64,000 nucleotides of DNA from Nissolia schottii (Eukaryota > Streptophyta > Magnoliopsida > Fabales > Fabaceae), in assembly GCA_003254905.1 (NCBI GenBank), contig QANU01001671.1, positions 758,362 through 822,361 on the forward strand, read 5' to 3'. This document shows positions 36,360 to 48,960 of this stretch, piece by piece. The notes below the pieces were generated by a model. The model saw nothing but the letters and a program-made list of their open reading frames with translations, searched no databases and had not been told where the DNA came from. Positions within the stretch are counted from its first letter, which is position 1. Each line of letters begins with the position of its first letter. The translations under genes were made by a program, and so were the position numbers.

Positions 36360-36961
36360 TAATTTCAGTTCGAATATCTGTGTATTATCTAACATGTTTG
36401 GAATTAACCTTATGTTGTTAATAATTACTATTGTTATTGGTAGGATAAATGTTAGGGCTGCTCGAGGTTAAGGCTGGGGATTGTTGATTGGTTTCACGGA
36501 CAGGTGAGGGGAAGTGACAAAACTCTTATGGATTCCTTAGTAACCTAAAGAGATTCAATGTTGTAACACTCGTGATAGATGAGATTCAAGTTTTATGGAA
36601 CACTTGAAGCAGACAAAACATCACAGATAAGCAGGTAAAAAAGGAAAAAAAAGAAACTGGCATCAGTGCTTAGGGAATGAGTCAGTTGTGAGTTGTGTCT
36701 GGTAAGAGACTACAAAAAAGAGCACTTTACTGTTCTGAAAATGTTATCATGTGTTTTCTTGCAATGAACAAAATTGATAATGCCTTCACAGTACAGTATC
36801 TAAAATTTAGAACATATTTCGGCCAAAAACTTAAGTTGACGAAAGAAGACAATTTTAGTGATTTTATATTCTTGGTCATAGTGGCTTTGATACCATTTCA
36901 AGAACCATTTTTTCCAAAATCTTAAGGTAATGAGAGAAGACAATTTTAATGGTTTTACATT

Positions 36962-37165
36962 GGGTTAATTAAGTTTTTAGTCCCTGTAATATCAAAAATT
37001 TTGTGTTTAGTCCCTCTAAAACTTTTTATTTGGATTGAGTCCCTGTAAAAAAAAATTGTTCGTTTTTAATCTCTGTAAATTTTTTTTGTTCATTTTTAGT
37101 CTCTATCGTTAGTTTGGGTTGGACGGCGTTGACGTAACTATTAACTTCGCCACGTGACGTGTCAC
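36962..37165. repeat. Mutator-like TIR remnant
   Basis: Starts GGTTAATTAAGTTTTTAGTCC and continues with repeated 'agtccctgtaa' phrases, then 'ggacggcgttgacgtaac' and CCACGTGACGTGTC. This matches the layout of the Pack-MULE ends at 1067 and 3918. No opposite arm was found nearby, so it is a one-ended relic between the two U1 units. Confidence 0.5.
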
Positions 37166-38252
37166 TACATCCCGAAGCCGTCCCATCTCGACCACTACAT
37201 CCAAATAGGATGCCTCTTCAAATCGCCCTCTCTCCCCTCGCACACTCTCATCCGCCACCTTCAAGTCATACCTACGACTATCCAATACCCTAAATCAAAC
37301 CCATTGCAAATTACTACTTGTTTGTCACTAAGCATCTCGAAGATGATAGTTTTCATGTTTTGTGGTTAAGTAAATAACCTCTTTTCTGAGGTCAATTGCC
37401 AACTTTCAAGAAGACTGATGATGCCTTGGCTGGTTGAGTTTAAAAACTGGAAGATCTTCCCCCAAAAATCACCAATACAGGACAAGGTTAATAATGAGGG
37501 AAAGCAAATCATACACTAACAAAATTGTAATGCACACTCATCACCATATTATGGCAGTTAACCAATCTTTTTGGCACGCTCACACTGTTAGAAGTTGGAT
37601 GAGGAGGAATGTCTTGTGACGAATTTGGTAAGGAGTTACAGATATCATCCAGCAATTTCCGACCTACCTGCATGTAAAGAAAAGAAGTGCTTTGCATATT
37701 CTGCATTAGACTTTCACAAAGGAATTTACTGTTGGTGAGAGAAAAGTCAACAATCCTTCATGGTTAGCAAAGGTGGTGAGCTCATAGAAGGAATAGGAAC
37801 AAGTGAGTTTCTGATATTGGGGTAATTACCCTTTCTGCAATTGGGTAACGTATTTTGAGAAAACTCAGTGTCTTGGATTTTTTAAAGCAACCTAAGGAGA
37901 TTCAATTTTGCAATCACTCGTGCTAGATCAATCCTTATAGTTTTGATTCCACATGTCACTTGGCACTTGCTCTCAATCATTCAGGCACCATATCTGTCCA
38001 ACTTCAATACTACTACGAACATCAATCTCTATTTTGTATAATAATAAACTTAAAGAGAGTGATCATACAGCACCATATCTGTCCAAATTAAATCCAAACG
38101 ATAGTTATGAGCATCATTACCGATTTCGTCCTTTGTAAGAAGAGCATTAGTGAGCAACTATAAGCTTCCGAATTTTCTTCCATGTGTAACACTCCAACTA
38201 CACCTATTTTGAACAGGAAACCCTTGAACGAACGAACGAATTTTGTTAGATT

Positions 38253-38305
38253 AGTCTCACATCGCACAAAGCTAAACCGAGGAACTATGCAAGCATTGTA
38301 TAAAT
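38253..38305 (+). promoter_or_regulatory. USE and TATA box of the U1 snRNA gene
   Basis: USE AGTCTCACATCG at 38253-38264 and TATAAAT at 38299-38305, 34 bases apart; the RNA start lies 32 bases after the TATA start. This spacing marks a Pol II plant snRNA promoter, as opposed to the shorter spacing of Pol III U6 genes. Confidence 0.85.
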
Positions 38306-38330
38306 TAGGAGCCAGTAGCATCAATGTAAC

Positions 38331-38492
38331 ATACTTACCTGGATGGGGTCAATGGCCGATCAAGAAGGGTCATGGCCTAGGCTTGTGATCTCTATTGCAC
38401 TCTGGGGAGGTGCTCGCCTAAGATCTCCCTAAGTGGGAGAGTCTACGTCATAATTTGTTGCAATGGGGCCTGCGTTCGCGCGGCCCCTACCC
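38331..38492 (+). ncRNA. U1: U1 spliceosomal snRNA
   Basis: Begins ATACTTACCTG, the segment that pairs with 5' splice sites. Stem-loop I contains GATCAAGAAGG (U1-70K binding loop), loop II ATTGCACTCTGG (U1A binding), stem-loop III follows in CGCCTAAGATCTCC, then the Sm site CATAATTTGTTG, and the terminal hairpin GGGGCCTGCG-TTCG-CGCGGCCCC. The length of about 162 nt is right for plant U1. The 5' end was set by the conserved ATACTTACCTG and by its distance from the TATA box. Deviations such as TTGTTG in place of TTGTGG at the Sm site leave open whether it is a minor variant gene. Confidence 0.85.
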
Positions 38493-39124
38493 CACCCCTA
38501 ATTCTAGTTTAAAATATTTTTATTTTATTTTATTGTGGAAAATAAATTTTTTATAGTTTACTGAAAATGTTTGTTTTGAAATTAGTTTTTGGAACTTAGG
38601 CCAAAATATCCATTTTTAAAAGAACAAATGAAGTACTTACAAAAAAAAAAAAAAGAACAAATGAGGTGGGAAAATAATTAAAATAGCTTTAATATTAGAG
38701 AAATTTATGAATATTTAACAAAATTATTCTTATTAGGGAGACTTATTTGTGGAAAATAAAAAATTTAGAGAGAATGTTTTCTCTCTTTATTTTCACGTGG
38801 GACAAAGTAATTTATCACATTTTTTCATTAGATCTTTAGTTAATTCACTATTGTTTAGTACAATGAGATGCCTAGTGAGATATGAAACAATGAATTTAAC
38901 TTTGGGGCTAATGTGTTTCATTTTTGTATAATAAAGAATTAATGTTAGACTTTCAAGTGGTGTAAAACTATTTTATCCCTAAAAGATAGAGAGAGACCAA
39001 ATTAAACATTCACTCAAAATCGAACAATTAATTGAGGATACGAATAAAAACGAATAGTGGTTGAGTCTATATATTGTTTATATAATGAGGTGATTAAACC
39101 AAAAATTAAATCCATTTGGTCAAC

Positions 39125-39661
39125 ATGTCCTCCTTGGATCTGTCAAGGATTTCTCTGCGGCCATTCAAGCCATCTGATGCCGACGATTTCTTGCTATGGG
39201 CAGGGGATGATGAAGTCACTCGAAGTATCAGGTGGAAGACTTGTGGCTCAAGGGAAGAGGCCTTGGCGTTCATCAAAGAAGTGTGCATGCCTCACCCTTG
39301 GAGGCGGTCAATCTGCCTCGACGACCGATGCATCGGCTTCGTTTCGGTGTATCCCTGGTCAGGTGATGATGATAGGTGTAAGGCTGACATTGGCTACGCC
39401 GTGGCGGCCAAGTATTGGGGCCGCGGCGTAGCCACAAAAGCGGTGAAGGATGCTGTGCCTCAAGTGTTCAAGGACTTCCCTCAATTGCTGAGGTTGCAGG
39501 CTTTTGCTGACTTGGAGAACAAGGCTTCTCATAGGGTCTTGGAGAAGGCTGGGTTCCTTAAGGAGGGTGTTCTCAGGAAGTACTGTTATCTCAAAGGGAA
39601 CATCAAGGATGTGGTTGTGTTTAGCTTTTTGTCCACTGATGAATTTCCTCATGGGGACTAG
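39125..39661 (+). CDS. GNAT-family N-acetyltransferase (RimJ/RimL-like)
   Basis: Intronless 178-residue protein. ISLRPFKPSDADDFLLWAGD opens the Acetyltransf_3/RimJ-like fold, HPWRRSICLDDRCIGFVSV forms the central strands, YWGRGVATKAV is the acetyl-CoA pyrophosphate loop (R/QxxGxG/A type), and ADLENKASHRVLEKAGFLKE is the conserved motif B region. ATG at 39125 fits the family start (MSSLDLSRI); the window just upstream lacks another in-frame Met. Plant relatives form tandem families of uncharacterised substrate; likely cytosolic. A broken copy follows 1.2 kb downstream. Confidence 0.9.
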   Translation: MSSLDLSRISLRPFKPSDADDFLLWAGDDEVTRSIRWKTCGSREEALAFIKEVCMPHPWRRSICLDDRCIGFVSVYPWSGDDDRCKADIGYAVAAKYWGRGVATKAVKDAVPQVFKDFPQLLRLQAFADLENKASHRVLEKAGFLKEGVLRKYCYLKGNIKDVVVFSFLSTDEFPHGD

Positions 39662-40812
39662 TTAATATTGGGAAAATAAGCCATGGTTTGTTGTATTTGT
39701 CAGTGAAAATAATGTTAAAAGGCCTTGTAGCATATCTCTGCCCGATAAAAATTATGGTGATATTCTTGTACTTTTTGTTCTCTCATGTTCTGTTTTACTT
39801 TTGGAACCAAAAATCATGTTATCAAATTAACAATCTTTCTCATGTATTTACATTCATAATTTGTCCCATCACACTTGCTCGTCTCAATGTGTTTGAGGCA
39901 GACAATGACCATGACTATGGAGCTAACTTTCGAGTTTTGACTATTTAGCCTAATTAAAATAGAACGCTTACATTGTTGTGTTAGTTATGTACTTGTTTAT
40001 GTTATCTTGTGTAGACTTAGAAGTTATATCGGAATAATTTCTTTATGTGGGAAACAAGTATCCCACCACGACAGTACGACCAATCAATTATAAACTAGGG
40101 AGGTAAGTAGGCAACACAAAACAAGGGTGTGATGGGTCGAGAGATTAAAATAGGTCATCTCTTGTCCACAAAATTGTGATATGCATTGCCATCTATTGTT
40201 TCAGCTTCTTGTCCGTAGTTTCATACAAAAATACCAACTAAAAAATACCAGCTAATAAGCTAACCTTTTAATGTCAAGAAAATATATTTATACTCATGTG
40301 GCATCAGGGACGGATTCACAAGGAGTTCAGTAGGTCAGTGCCCCGATCATTAAAATTTTATTTCTTCATAACTTATTTTTGTATATATTAATAATATTAA
40401 AATAATAAATGTACGATGTATTTAATTTTTGAACTTGTAAATTTTATTTAAATAATTTATTTATTTATTATAATAATAATTTGACCCCTCATTAGTTGGA
40501 TGTTAGATCCGTCTCTATTTGACATTGGACACTGTGTCAACGAACAACTTATTCATTAAATAAGATCTTATGACATACTTGATTGATATTCTTAATGTGC
40601 ATTTAGTATTTCTTTGGAACACTAATACCATGATTTGAGTAAATGTTACAAGAGATAAGCTTTTTTCTGTTCAAACTATAAATGGAAATTTTCTATCAAG
40701 AAACCGAGCATAGTATAAAAATATCTCCTCCCACCTATTATATGAAAGTGATGAGAAGGCCGGTTAATACCAATAAACATAGAAAAACATATTTGGGTAC
40801 TTGTCTTTGGAA
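39662..40812. other. Spacer between the GNAT copies
   Basis: AT-rich; contains the 3' UTR of the first gene. No gene is supported. Confidence 0.45.
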
Positions 40813-41309
40813 ATGGCAATCGACTTGTCTAGAATCACCCTGCGGCCATTCAAGCTTAGCGATGTTGAAGATTTAATGTGACAGGTGATGATAGAGTGAC
40901 TTACAATACCCGATTGAAGACTTTAGGTTCCAAGGAACATGAGTTGACTTACATTAGAGACGTGTGTATGCCTCACCCTTGGAGTCGGTCCATATGCATC
41001 GACGACCGTTCGATCGGACTCATATCAGTCTCTCCTCGCTCAGGTGACGACAGGTATGGCGCCAAGGGGTATGCACCAAAGCACCCAAGATTGCAGTGTC
41101 ACAAGTCTTCAAGGACTTCCCTGATTTGTTAAGGTTACAACTTGCAAGCGTTTGCTGATGTAGAGAACGTGGCTTCCCTGAGGGTATTGGAAAAGGCAGG
41201 GTTCCTTAGGGAAGGCACGCTGAGAAAGTATGCGTGTATCAAGGGTAAGGTTAGGGATGTGGCTATTTTCAGTATTGTGTTAGATAATGCTGATTGTTAC
41301 GACAGTTAA
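40813..41309 (+). pseudogene. GNAT N-acetyltransferase pseudogene (tandem copy)
   Basis: Reads MAIDLSRITLRPFKLSDVEDLM then TGA near 40877. It resumes in another frame with TGDDRVTYNTRLKTLGSKE and HPWSRSICIDDRSIGLISV. The acetyl-CoA loop region is mostly deleted (SPRSGDDRYGAKGYA runs straight to the PQVFKDFP equivalent). The C-terminus, FADVENVASLRVLEKAGFLRE to the TAA at 41309, is in yet another frame. It is clearly a copy of the upstream gene and cannot bind acetyl-CoA. Confidence 0.85.
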
Positions 41310-41879
41310 CTTCACAAAAACCAATTCATGATTTGCTAGGTGTTGCAACGGCTGGTTTCTCATTCTCTTGCATTGTAAACTGTGTTCTCTAATTCCATTT
41401 CGTGAAAACAAGTTGGTGAAAACAACTCATTTGGTAACGGTCGTCTAATAAGTATTCTTATCTTTATGCATTTCTTACTTTTTGTGAGCTTTCAAGTTCC
41501 CAATGAAATTGCTTCTAATCTTTTTGCTCCACTTTCTCATTTCAGCATCCGAAGATGTAAGAAAACCCACATAAAAATCTTTGGCTAAATCATAGCTTTT
41601 TCCAGGTAAAACGTGGGTATAAGGCAAAATAAGGACCACACTGAGAATTAAGGTATAATGATTCGCATATATAATAATGTTACGGAGTTTGGTTCCTTCG
41701 CCAAGTATGTGGAGACAAAATGGCTCTGCAGTCGTTATTCGGAAGCAGGAGCAGCAATTGATATATTCCTTAATTAGCAAAAACATTTGCCCTACAAGCT
41801 CTGATGTAATTCTTTTATTGAGCTTCTGTCCCCTTTGATAACTTTACATGCATATTCACAATTACAAAAGCGAGACACT

Positions 41880-44800
41880 TCAAGGGGTAGAATTTACAGA
41901 GATCTCTTGCGCCATTGGAGAAGCTACCTGGTCTTGATGAGACGGGATAACTAGGCGTTGAAGGGGCTTTAAAGCCACTGTGAGCTGCGCAAATGACAGA
42001 CAGACGCAAATTTGGATCCCTGTCAGAAAAGAGTGGAAATAAAAATCAATGGTGGGAGACATAGAAAAGGTCATCAATTAAATAAAATACTACTAATAAT
42101 AAATCTAACTTGATGTCGGTCATGCTTACTATTGCCAACATTCCCAGACTATTCTTGCCACCAAAGGGTCAACTTCCTTAGGGATATCTAGGCGACGGTT
42201 TTGGAAACCTACTGCACCAACAACTTGCATAGGATTCATTTCACTCCAGGGTAACCTCAAAGTGGCGAGCTCCCATAGGATGATCCCAAAAATATCAACA
42301 TCACACCTGTACATTTGAAATGATACATTGATATTAATATAGATGTGCTACATAAACATAGCTTCCGTTGCAAGCAACACATAAATAAATTGACATATTT
42401 GAATCTAAATAGATGTTCAGTTGTTCAGAAATTCTAGTATTCCCAGTCTCAAACTGTATTAGTCTTGTCTGCCAACCTTCAGCCTTTTTGGCACAAAAGA
42501 TATGGAAAACCAACATTACTTATTTATTAAGTAGTATTTTGGCACTGACAGCCATATCTGTGCTGCTACTTAATGGAAATACGGCACACCAACTAAAATA
42601 AGGATTAACTACTAATTGCTAAATGCTTACAAAAAATTTCAATAGAACATTTCAGGTGTCAAAAAGTGCCTTTCATATACCAAAGTACAGTTATTGATGA
42701 CAATTTGACAAAGAGTATTCTTTGGTTATGGATGACAGAGGCAGCTGTGACTAAATGCTTGGACAAAATGCTTTACAATACCTTCCCTATTTTTAGGACA
42801 CAGTAAGGATTCAGGCACTAATCATCAATCGAAAAACATTGAATACAAAAGCTATAAAATTAAATGACATCTAAAAGCCAAAATTAAAAATGGCAGTTTT
42901 ATCATAGATTAAAAACAACTCACTTCTCCTTTGACGGCTCATTGCGGAGAACTTCAGGAGCCATCCATTCAGGCTAACATGTTGAGGAAAAAAATAGGTC
43001 AGAGTTTAACATTTTAAAGGCATATTATGACACATGCTGCCTAACCAAATTATCATCCAGAATAATGCACCATTTTCTCAAGTTCTCAGTTCCAGCAGTT
43101 GACTTGGATGTCAACAATGTGTTGTGTTTCAAGCGTGACAAACCGAAATCACATACCTGCAGAAACAAACAAAAATTCCAGTAAAAGAACCTTTAAAAAA
43201 AAAAAAAAAGAGCCTAACTACTGACAAGCCTAGCTAAGAATATTAAATATAAAAATAAAATCCATAGTCCAATGGTTCATAATTAATTGAAGCATCCATA
43301 GTTCAAAACAATTTTTTTCAGCAAAAAAAATCCAGTAAATGCAGGTTTTCCATGTCATGTAAATGTTCAAAACCCATGCAAATCTGACCAACCCAACACA
43401 AACTTATGGGTTGGTAGATTTTCAGCCTTAGATTGGGTTGGTCCAGATTCAATCAAAAATTATAGTGGAAGTTGGTTCAGGTTAGTAAATTAACCCAACC
43501 CATGTACTGTATTAAACAAACCAAATGACAATAATACAGAGAAGACTGTTCTGCCTACCTCTTACATGATTTCAGATTTGTGGTTGAATTTGTATCCAGA
43601 ATCTTTTGGCTTACTCTTCTATAATTTATTCCTTTTTACCCTCTTTGATTATGCAATTATTTAGAGTAAATTATGTCATATCCAGCTTGTTGAAAATATA
43701 CAATACCAGGCAACAGAATTATCTTAGATTTAGTCTACACATTTTTTTCATGAGTCAACAATAATTTGAAAAGATAAAATGTATATTGTATTTTTTTTTC
43801 GTTAAAAAGATCTGTTAAGTGTTAAAAAGGCCCAAATTGATAAACCAACAATCAGGATAGGTCATTTTGCGACCCTTTCTATTTGTGTTACAGAGCTAAA
43901 TATTCTCCGTTTGAGCTCACGCTAGTACTTCAAAGTCAAGCTCATCCAGTTTAACTTATAGAAACACAGGATGGCCCATCTAGCTGACAATCAACTTTAA
44001 CATCTAGAAATCATAAAGATCACAGAAGTTGCAATCAGTTGTTGGAACAAAATGCTTACTGCCCAATGGGGTAGGCAGAGCATTCTTCTTTAGACTAGGC
44101 TTAAAATATAATGAAAATGTACGCAAGGTTTTTTAGTAAAAACAAGATCAGAATGGAACCCGAAAAATATGCACCTAGCACCAAATGACAAATCAGATAA
44201 CCCATTAACAATAGCTAGCACCATATTTTCCAGGTCATCAACCTATTTGACCACTTCACACTAACAAAGAAATACATTTTAAGTGTAAAGAAAAAATTCA
44301 GGAGCAGGTATAATGAAATAATGAAAAACAGGGCGCCTTGACAATACAAAGTTTCAATCATACCTTAACATTCCAGTTCTTATCTACTAAAAGATTTGGG
44401 GACTTCAGATCTCGGTGAACTATTGTAGGTGAGCTGGCATGTAAGCAATGCATGCCTCTGGCCTGAAAATTGAGGAGTCGTTAAATTAAAAGTTTACTAA
44501 CAGTAAATGTTGGTTAGAAAGGAAGAAGAGTAACCTATTTCATACCACATCCAGGGCCATTTTTATCCTTTGTTTCTCATCAACCTGACAGTTAGGATGA
44601 TGAAGAATTTTATACAAGCTTCCTCTGTAAAATGTCACATGGGTGTGAAAATTACATATGGAAAAAGTAACATAAAGTTATGCAACTGTTTGCAAATATG
44701 GCATCGGTTGCAGCAGTTACCATTTACCAATACCATGTAAAATATATAACAAAAGTGAAAAACTATTAGGGTATGGAAATAACACCAAATGTGCATGAAT

Positions 44801-47800
44801 ACACCTTGGAAGAAACTCTGTAATGACTGATAGATTGGGAGGACGAGTAACAGCACCAATAAAAAGAACAACATTTGGATGACGCAGTCTACGCATTATC
44901 CACACCTTGCAGCAAAAGTATAGAAACCAGATTAATTTTTTGGTCATCAAGAAAATAATAATGGAGCAACTGTATTCATAGCTACTTCCTTCCACTTTGT
45001 TCTTTCATTTTGTACACATCATCTGCTCTGCTTCACTTCAAGTCAAATTATTCTTTTCCCTCAACAATATTTTCAACTAAATCTTCCAGGTAGTTTTCTA
45101 TCAATTATCAAAGTAAGGGAATGATAGCTTAATTTTCACATGCTTTATGCATTTATAATTAATCTTTTTATGCAAATCATAATATTGGATGTGCACTCGA
45201 CAGAAAATTAATGCTTACTTCTCTTTTGAATTCATTCAAGGCATCACCTGAAAAATCCTGTTCCAAAAATTTCTTCACAGCAACCTCCTGATATTTCAAC
45301 AGATTGCCAGTCAGAAAATCAAAGACTAGGGCTGCTCACCTCCTGAGTAAAAAGTATTGAAATTAAGCAAACTGAAAGAAGTGAAACAGAGGATTTACTA
45401 ATCTAGAACATGATTGTCTGCTTTCACCTTCTTTCTTTCCCTATTCCATTTAATTCATATTTTGCGTTGACTTTAAGGTTAAAAAAATCATACCTCTTCC
45501 ACTAGTAGAGTTAGTATAAATTCAACAAAATAATTATGATGAAATAATTAGAAGAGCAGATTATCTATTAACATACAAAGATTTATATAATAATGGATAC
45601 AATACACAGAAAGGACATAAAGATATTCAGCAGGTCAAAAATTCCAAGGAGTTGGCCACATGCTCCTTGGTTCTTAAGCTGAGAGTTGGTAACAAATTAC
45701 ACACTGGTAGTGAGCTAGTAATATCATTGTTTTCATTAAATCATCAATGTTATTGATAACAATACAAGGCAATACAAATGAGTAAATGACAAGAAAATAT
45801 TACCAGACCAAACATAGTTATGCTTCTATATTCATTTTGTAACACAATTTCTTTAATTTTATTATCATCCCACTCCACTTGAACAGTGCTGGTAGGAGTG
45901 CCTTAGAAACATCTTGCATTTTAATTTATAACAATCATTGTCCAGTCATAATAATACTCACTCTGCCATTCCAGTCAGTATACCCTATGTGCAAGGAAGG
46001 ATGAATTAAAAATTAATCATCAAGAAGCATATCTATAGACATGAAAAGCTTAAACACATCAAAAGCCTCCCAAACAATCAGTTAACTAATGTTTAGTTAA
46101 ATCGTAGCAAATGAATAAAACACATGAAAATATAAAAAATTTGAGAGGTTAAAGGGGAACCAACAGCCTTGGGACCATGTTTGCACCAATAGAAACAGAT
46201 ACAAATTAATGGTAGATGCGACACCCTACCAATGGTCAATTTTCATCTGAGGTGCAATAGTAAACCAGTACTACAACACCAAACTTACAGTGAATTTTAT
46301 GATATTCCAAAAACCAACAAAATAAATAAAAGTGGAGCACATTACCTAGACCAATTCTTTCACCAATAACCAGGTCCTCCCATGGAATCTCACATTCACT
46401 GACATCTACATCATCCAATATTTGATCAACCCTTGTTGTAATGGAATCAACTGACAATCTATGACTCACTGGATCACTTAATTTTAGAGTTTTTCCCGTG
46501 ACTCTGTCATTTGAACACTTCCTTGGGCCAAGTTGACCCCTTTGTATGCTTTCATGTTCCTTAACCACATCAACCATGTCATTTTGAGGATTTTCCAAAT
46601 TCCCTTTGTTACAATTAACGTTGAGATCCCCACCCTTGTTCAGTTCATCTGGACCGACTGCAAAACTGAACTAGTGACTTGAGCCAATTTTTTAGTATTT
46701 ATATCATTATTTATCTTTGAATTGTATGATGATTTGGAACCATTGAGATCAATCTTTACAGATACGGAAGAACTATTGGAAACTAAAACAGGTAGGCTAT
46801 AATCATTAGGATCACAATTGATGTTCCTAGAGATTTCATTGTAAGCATAATGATTCTTCTGCATTGGTGTGACAGGTGGTCGACCAGAAACAGTACTGTT
46901 TCTTGTACTCTGAAGCTCAGGAGCTTTATTTGCTCCTGTTTTGTTATGCACATAGGTCTTGCCAATTCCTTTTATCTGGAAAGGGTTAAGATCTGCAAAA
47001 AGGCTCTCAGAGTCATCAGGGCTATTCTGGCCATACAGCCTAGTCCTATCGCCCACCACATTTACTCCATGAGTCCCCTTGTAGAGAGAAGCACCAGATG
47101 GTTGTGCAATAATTTCTAGTTGGTTAGGAGCCACACTGTTAGGCATTTTAGAAGGACCAACACCAGTGTCTCCATTCAAACCAAAACTTGAAGTTGGCTT
47201 GTCAAAATATGTTTTTCCATTCAGTGGTGGATAGCTACCTTTTACCACAGAATTTTAACTACTACCTTCTCCATGAGATGGCATTGGTCTTGTGCAAGAA
47301 AAATCAGTTTCCTTTGTGGAAGGTGAACTTGTCAAAACCTTGGGATTGTAAGGCTTAAAGGACATATCGTTTGCACTTGAAATATCAGCTGGAATAAGTG
47401 CGCCAGGAGCAGCCATGAGATCAACCAAAAACTCCCTGAAAGCAGAACAGGAGATATCAGTACCGCAGGATCAGAACAGCCACCCAAAATTTCTGGGCAC
47501 AATTAAGGAGGTTTCCAATGCTTGCATCAGCCAAAATATCTACACACATTGAAGCAGATAAACAACAACAAACCATGAACAGCAAGACATACACATGCAC
47601 ATGCAAGTCAATAAGTTGTAATTAATCAAAAAATGTATGAAAAATACAAAGATTGTAAGAGTCGTAACCTTTCATCCTCCAACTTTATAATGTTGACATC
47701 ATCATCCACAACACCAGTATAATGACTACCTTTAACCAGTCTACAAGGCATATTGATATTGTCAGCTAATACCTACATCCAGAGAAGCAAAAATTCTATT

Positions 47801-48960
47801 GCACAACCAGCAAATGGATAAGCAAAAATGTTAAAACTTATTAAAATCTACACACTTAAGTACTTAACCTTGTCAAGATCATATAAAGTCTAAAGTCTAA
47901 ATTAGTAGTAGTTGTAGTAGTAATAATAACTAGCAGGCTTGACAGGCACTCCAAGCCACGTTTTTTTTTAGTATGGGAAGTTGAAATCCAATAGTAACCA
48001 AATTAGTGGGGTGCAACATAGAAGTTAAAAAACTGCCATAAGTGAGTAGTGAAATGACCAAAACAAATGGTAGAAGGGAGGATTGATTTTGTGCACTAAA
48101 GGGCATATTTGGTCCACATAAAATGTCACCAAACGAGCAGTTGAAACCTCTCAAAGCCTTTATATAGAGGTATAGATAATAATAAGGGCTTTGCTAACAA
48201 TTTCCCTAAGGAACCCAAAGTGGTAACATGTTCTTGGAAAAACAAAATTTTTAAGTCTTTAATGCAATAAAAGTATTGAAAATCTCAATTTGTTCCACTT
48301 TAGGTTCATTAACAAGTTCCCTAAGGGCACTTGTTAGCTAAACCCTAATAATAATAATAATAATAAAAAGACCCATTCTCAACATGCAAATTGAGAAAAC
48401 TTTGCAATTATATGACAACCTTGGATCCTAAAGGTTTGAAACTTGTAATATTGTTAGAAGAAATATTAATGGACTGAGCCAGCTAATAATTTAATGATTC
48501 AATCTAAATTCAATGGGCTGAGCTTTATCAGTTCCTGTTGAGCATAGTTACAGCCAGAAAATTTAATCCTGAATTCAATCCCAGGCTAAATTAATAAATC
48601 AAACTTACTTAGAATGAATAATTTTATTCCAAAAGGCACACTTGTCACCTGACTTTTAATACTTCATTATTTCTTTCTTTTGCAAAATGTTATAATAGTT
48701 TTCAATAAATTTCAATTATATTTTTATGTAACCTGTTGCCTAGCGGCCACCTATTAGTGCAGATTATACTAGACTAGCATAGCACCAAATTATGGACTAC
48801 AAGCCTTCAACCACAAACAACAGCTGTAATGCTGACCTTGAAAAGCAAAGCTCGATGTCTGGAGAGCCCAATATTTATGGACCCAAGAGGCAACATGCTA
48901 GTGTGTAGAGATGTCCTTAACTCTGTTCGAAACTGGAAGCCATTCATAATCTGCTTCTAC
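41880..48960 (-). pseudogene. EDR1: EDR1-like Raf-type MAPKKK, truncated and disabled
   Basis: Related to EDR1, a Raf-like kinase that restrains defence and cell death. Exons recognised: about 48950-48837 (SINIGLSRHRALLFK), 47772-47669 ([11 protein letters not shown]), 47435-46346 (REFLVDLMAAPG to GERIGLG), 45984-45962, 45287-45219 (VAVKKF lysine), 44905-44805, 44624-44546, 44462-44364 (HRDLKSPN), 43156-43088 (CDFGLSR), 42973-42924 (PEWMAPEVL), 42306-42130, 42019-41880. Defects: in-frame TAA near 47252; a frameshift near 46665 before FAVGPDELN; loss of the glycine-loop body (GLG joins YTDWNG where relatives have SYGEVYRADWNG); no GT donor visible after STAGT (43088); a TAG formed across the 42130/42019 junction; a 4-bp repeat (CTGTCTGTC near 42000) shifting the last exon. 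The EDR1 N-terminal exons are missing; the TSR2 remnant takes their place. Confidence 0.82.

Noticed and set aside
39057-39431. Alternative frame over the GNAT gene
   Set aside because: Out-of-frame shadow of the intact 178-residue acetyltransferase.
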